Below, piece after piece: positions 63,707-64,000 of a stretch of 64,000 bases of DNA (the first letter of the stretch is position 1; the number at the start of each line of letters is the position of its first letter). Where the stretch lies: positions 62,001 through 126,000 of the forward strand of contig CAYJBH010000001.1 in the NCBI GenBank assembly GCA_964368625.1. Reading direction: 5' to 3'. The notes under the pieces were generated by a model. The model was given only the letters and a program-made list of their open reading frames with translations, was not told the origin of the DNA and searched no databases. The position numbers and the translations under genes were made by a program. This stretch comes from CAYJBH01 sp964368625. Lineage in GTDB: Bacteria; Bacillota; Clostridia; Oscillospirales; Ruminococcaceae.

Positions 63707-63752
63707 AAAAGATTTGAACCAAGTTAATTAATTTAGGTTTGAATCTTTTTTT
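63707..63752 (+). terminator. Intrinsic terminator of the ygbA operon
   Basis: AAAAGATTTGAACC (63707-63720) pairs with GGTTTGAATCTTTT (63736-63749) with two G-T pairs; 15-base loop; a run of T completes it. Confidence 0.7.
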
Positions 63753-63825
63753 ATTGTCTAAATTCATTTGCAATATTCTTTAACGGATATTACTACCTGA
63801 GTCATAAAAATTTATTAATATAATA

Positions 63826-63854
63826 TTGACATATTTAAACACATATGATAACAT
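63826..63854 (+). promoter_or_regulatory. Predicted promoter of the TetR gene
   Basis: Consensus TTGACA (63826-63831), 17-base spacer, TAACAT (63849-63854). Confidence 0.55.
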
Positions 63855-63878
63855 AGTTACTAAAGATAACTGTGTTAT
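63848..63878. promoter_or_regulatory. Inverted repeat over the tetR -10 box, likely autoregulatory operator
   Basis: ATAACATAGTTA, seven-base centre, TAACTGTGTTAT: 11 of 12 positions are complementary. It overlaps the -10 box of the following TetR gene, the usual site for self-repression. Confidence 0.6.
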
Positions 63879-63917
63879 TAAAACAACATGTTAAGTATTA
63901 ACTTATATGGTGATAAT

Positions 63918-64000
63918 TTGAGTTACTCATCTGATTTAACAAGAGATAGAATACTAGCCTGTGCAAAAGAAGAATTTTTGCTTAAAGGCTATAACCATGC
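63918..64000 (+). CDS. TetR-family transcriptional regulator, cut by the window edge
   Basis: Only 27 codons are visible. SYSSDLTRDRILACAKEEFLLKGYNH is typical of the first helix and turn of a TetR DNA-binding domain (usual form TRERILEAALELFAEKGY). TTG start at 63918, preceded by GGTGAT; the ATG at 63907 runs into a stop. It may regulate itself, the genes to the right, or the ygbA operon to the left, whose operator shares AGTTA...TAAC half-sites. Confidence 0.75.
   Translation, partial: MSYSSDLTRDRILACAKEEFLLKGYNH

Overview
The window reads as a low-GC Gram-positive anaerobe of the class Clostridia. Evidence: strong AGGAGG-type ribosome binding sites, frequent TTG and GTG starts, sigma-A promoters with 17-bp spacers, and clostridial gene pairings (dgt-dnaG-rpoD, walJ-rlmH, obg with Mini-RNase III, Rex, argJ-type arginine synthesis). 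A 10-N run at 6721-6730 whose flanks share 4 bases suggests a scaffolded draft or metagenome assembly. No tRNA, rRNA, CRISPR array, transposase or phage gene was recognised.

Layout. 1-11.3 kb: housekeeping on the + strand (murA end, walJ, rlmH, phosphoglucomutase, rpmE, dgt, dnaG, rpoD, a GH25 lysozyme), with comM opposite. 11.3-19.1 kb, minus strand: a DtxR-like regulator, a heterodimeric ABC exporter, glmS and a HAD phosphatase, preceded by a voltage-gated-type K+ channel. 19.2-25.5 kb: a seven-gene operon with its own promoter (M28-like peptidase-family protein, ANL ligase, VOC protein, cyclase-family hydrolase, acyl carrier protein, AAC(3)-fold acyltransferase, HMGL-type aldolase). This is the least ordinary part of the window: it looks like a compact route that makes a small acid, loads it on a carrier and transfers it to an amine. 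25.5-36.4 kb: argGHCJBDF, the full route from glutamate to arginine by the acetyl-recycling pathway, then metG and a homocysteine methyltransferase.

36.4-51.5 kb, minus strand: a MATE exporter with a long structured leader; an operon of FAD oxidoreductase, CDP-alcohol phosphotransferase and TVP38 protein; an ackA-acn-idh-rex-DUF1015-punA-obg-mrnC run that joins acetate kinase, the 2-oxoglutarate branch and the NADH sensor Rex; an iron-sulfur aldo/keto reductase; and a YbaK deacylase. 51.8-64 kb: a second MATE exporter convergent with an RND pump; a Crp/Fnr regulator with a NitT/TauT-type ABC importer; a membrane diguanylate cyclase; a YgbA (NO-stress) / YbaN / hydrolase operon behind a 34-bp inverted repeat; and the first codons of a TetR regulator.

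How they connect: the 2-oxoglutarate made by aconitase and isocitrate dehydrogenase can feed glutamate and so the arginine operon; Rex lies in the same run as acetate kinase; several exporters and small regulators mark an organism that handles varied toxic compounds. Functions are assigned from motifs read by eye; no database search was run.
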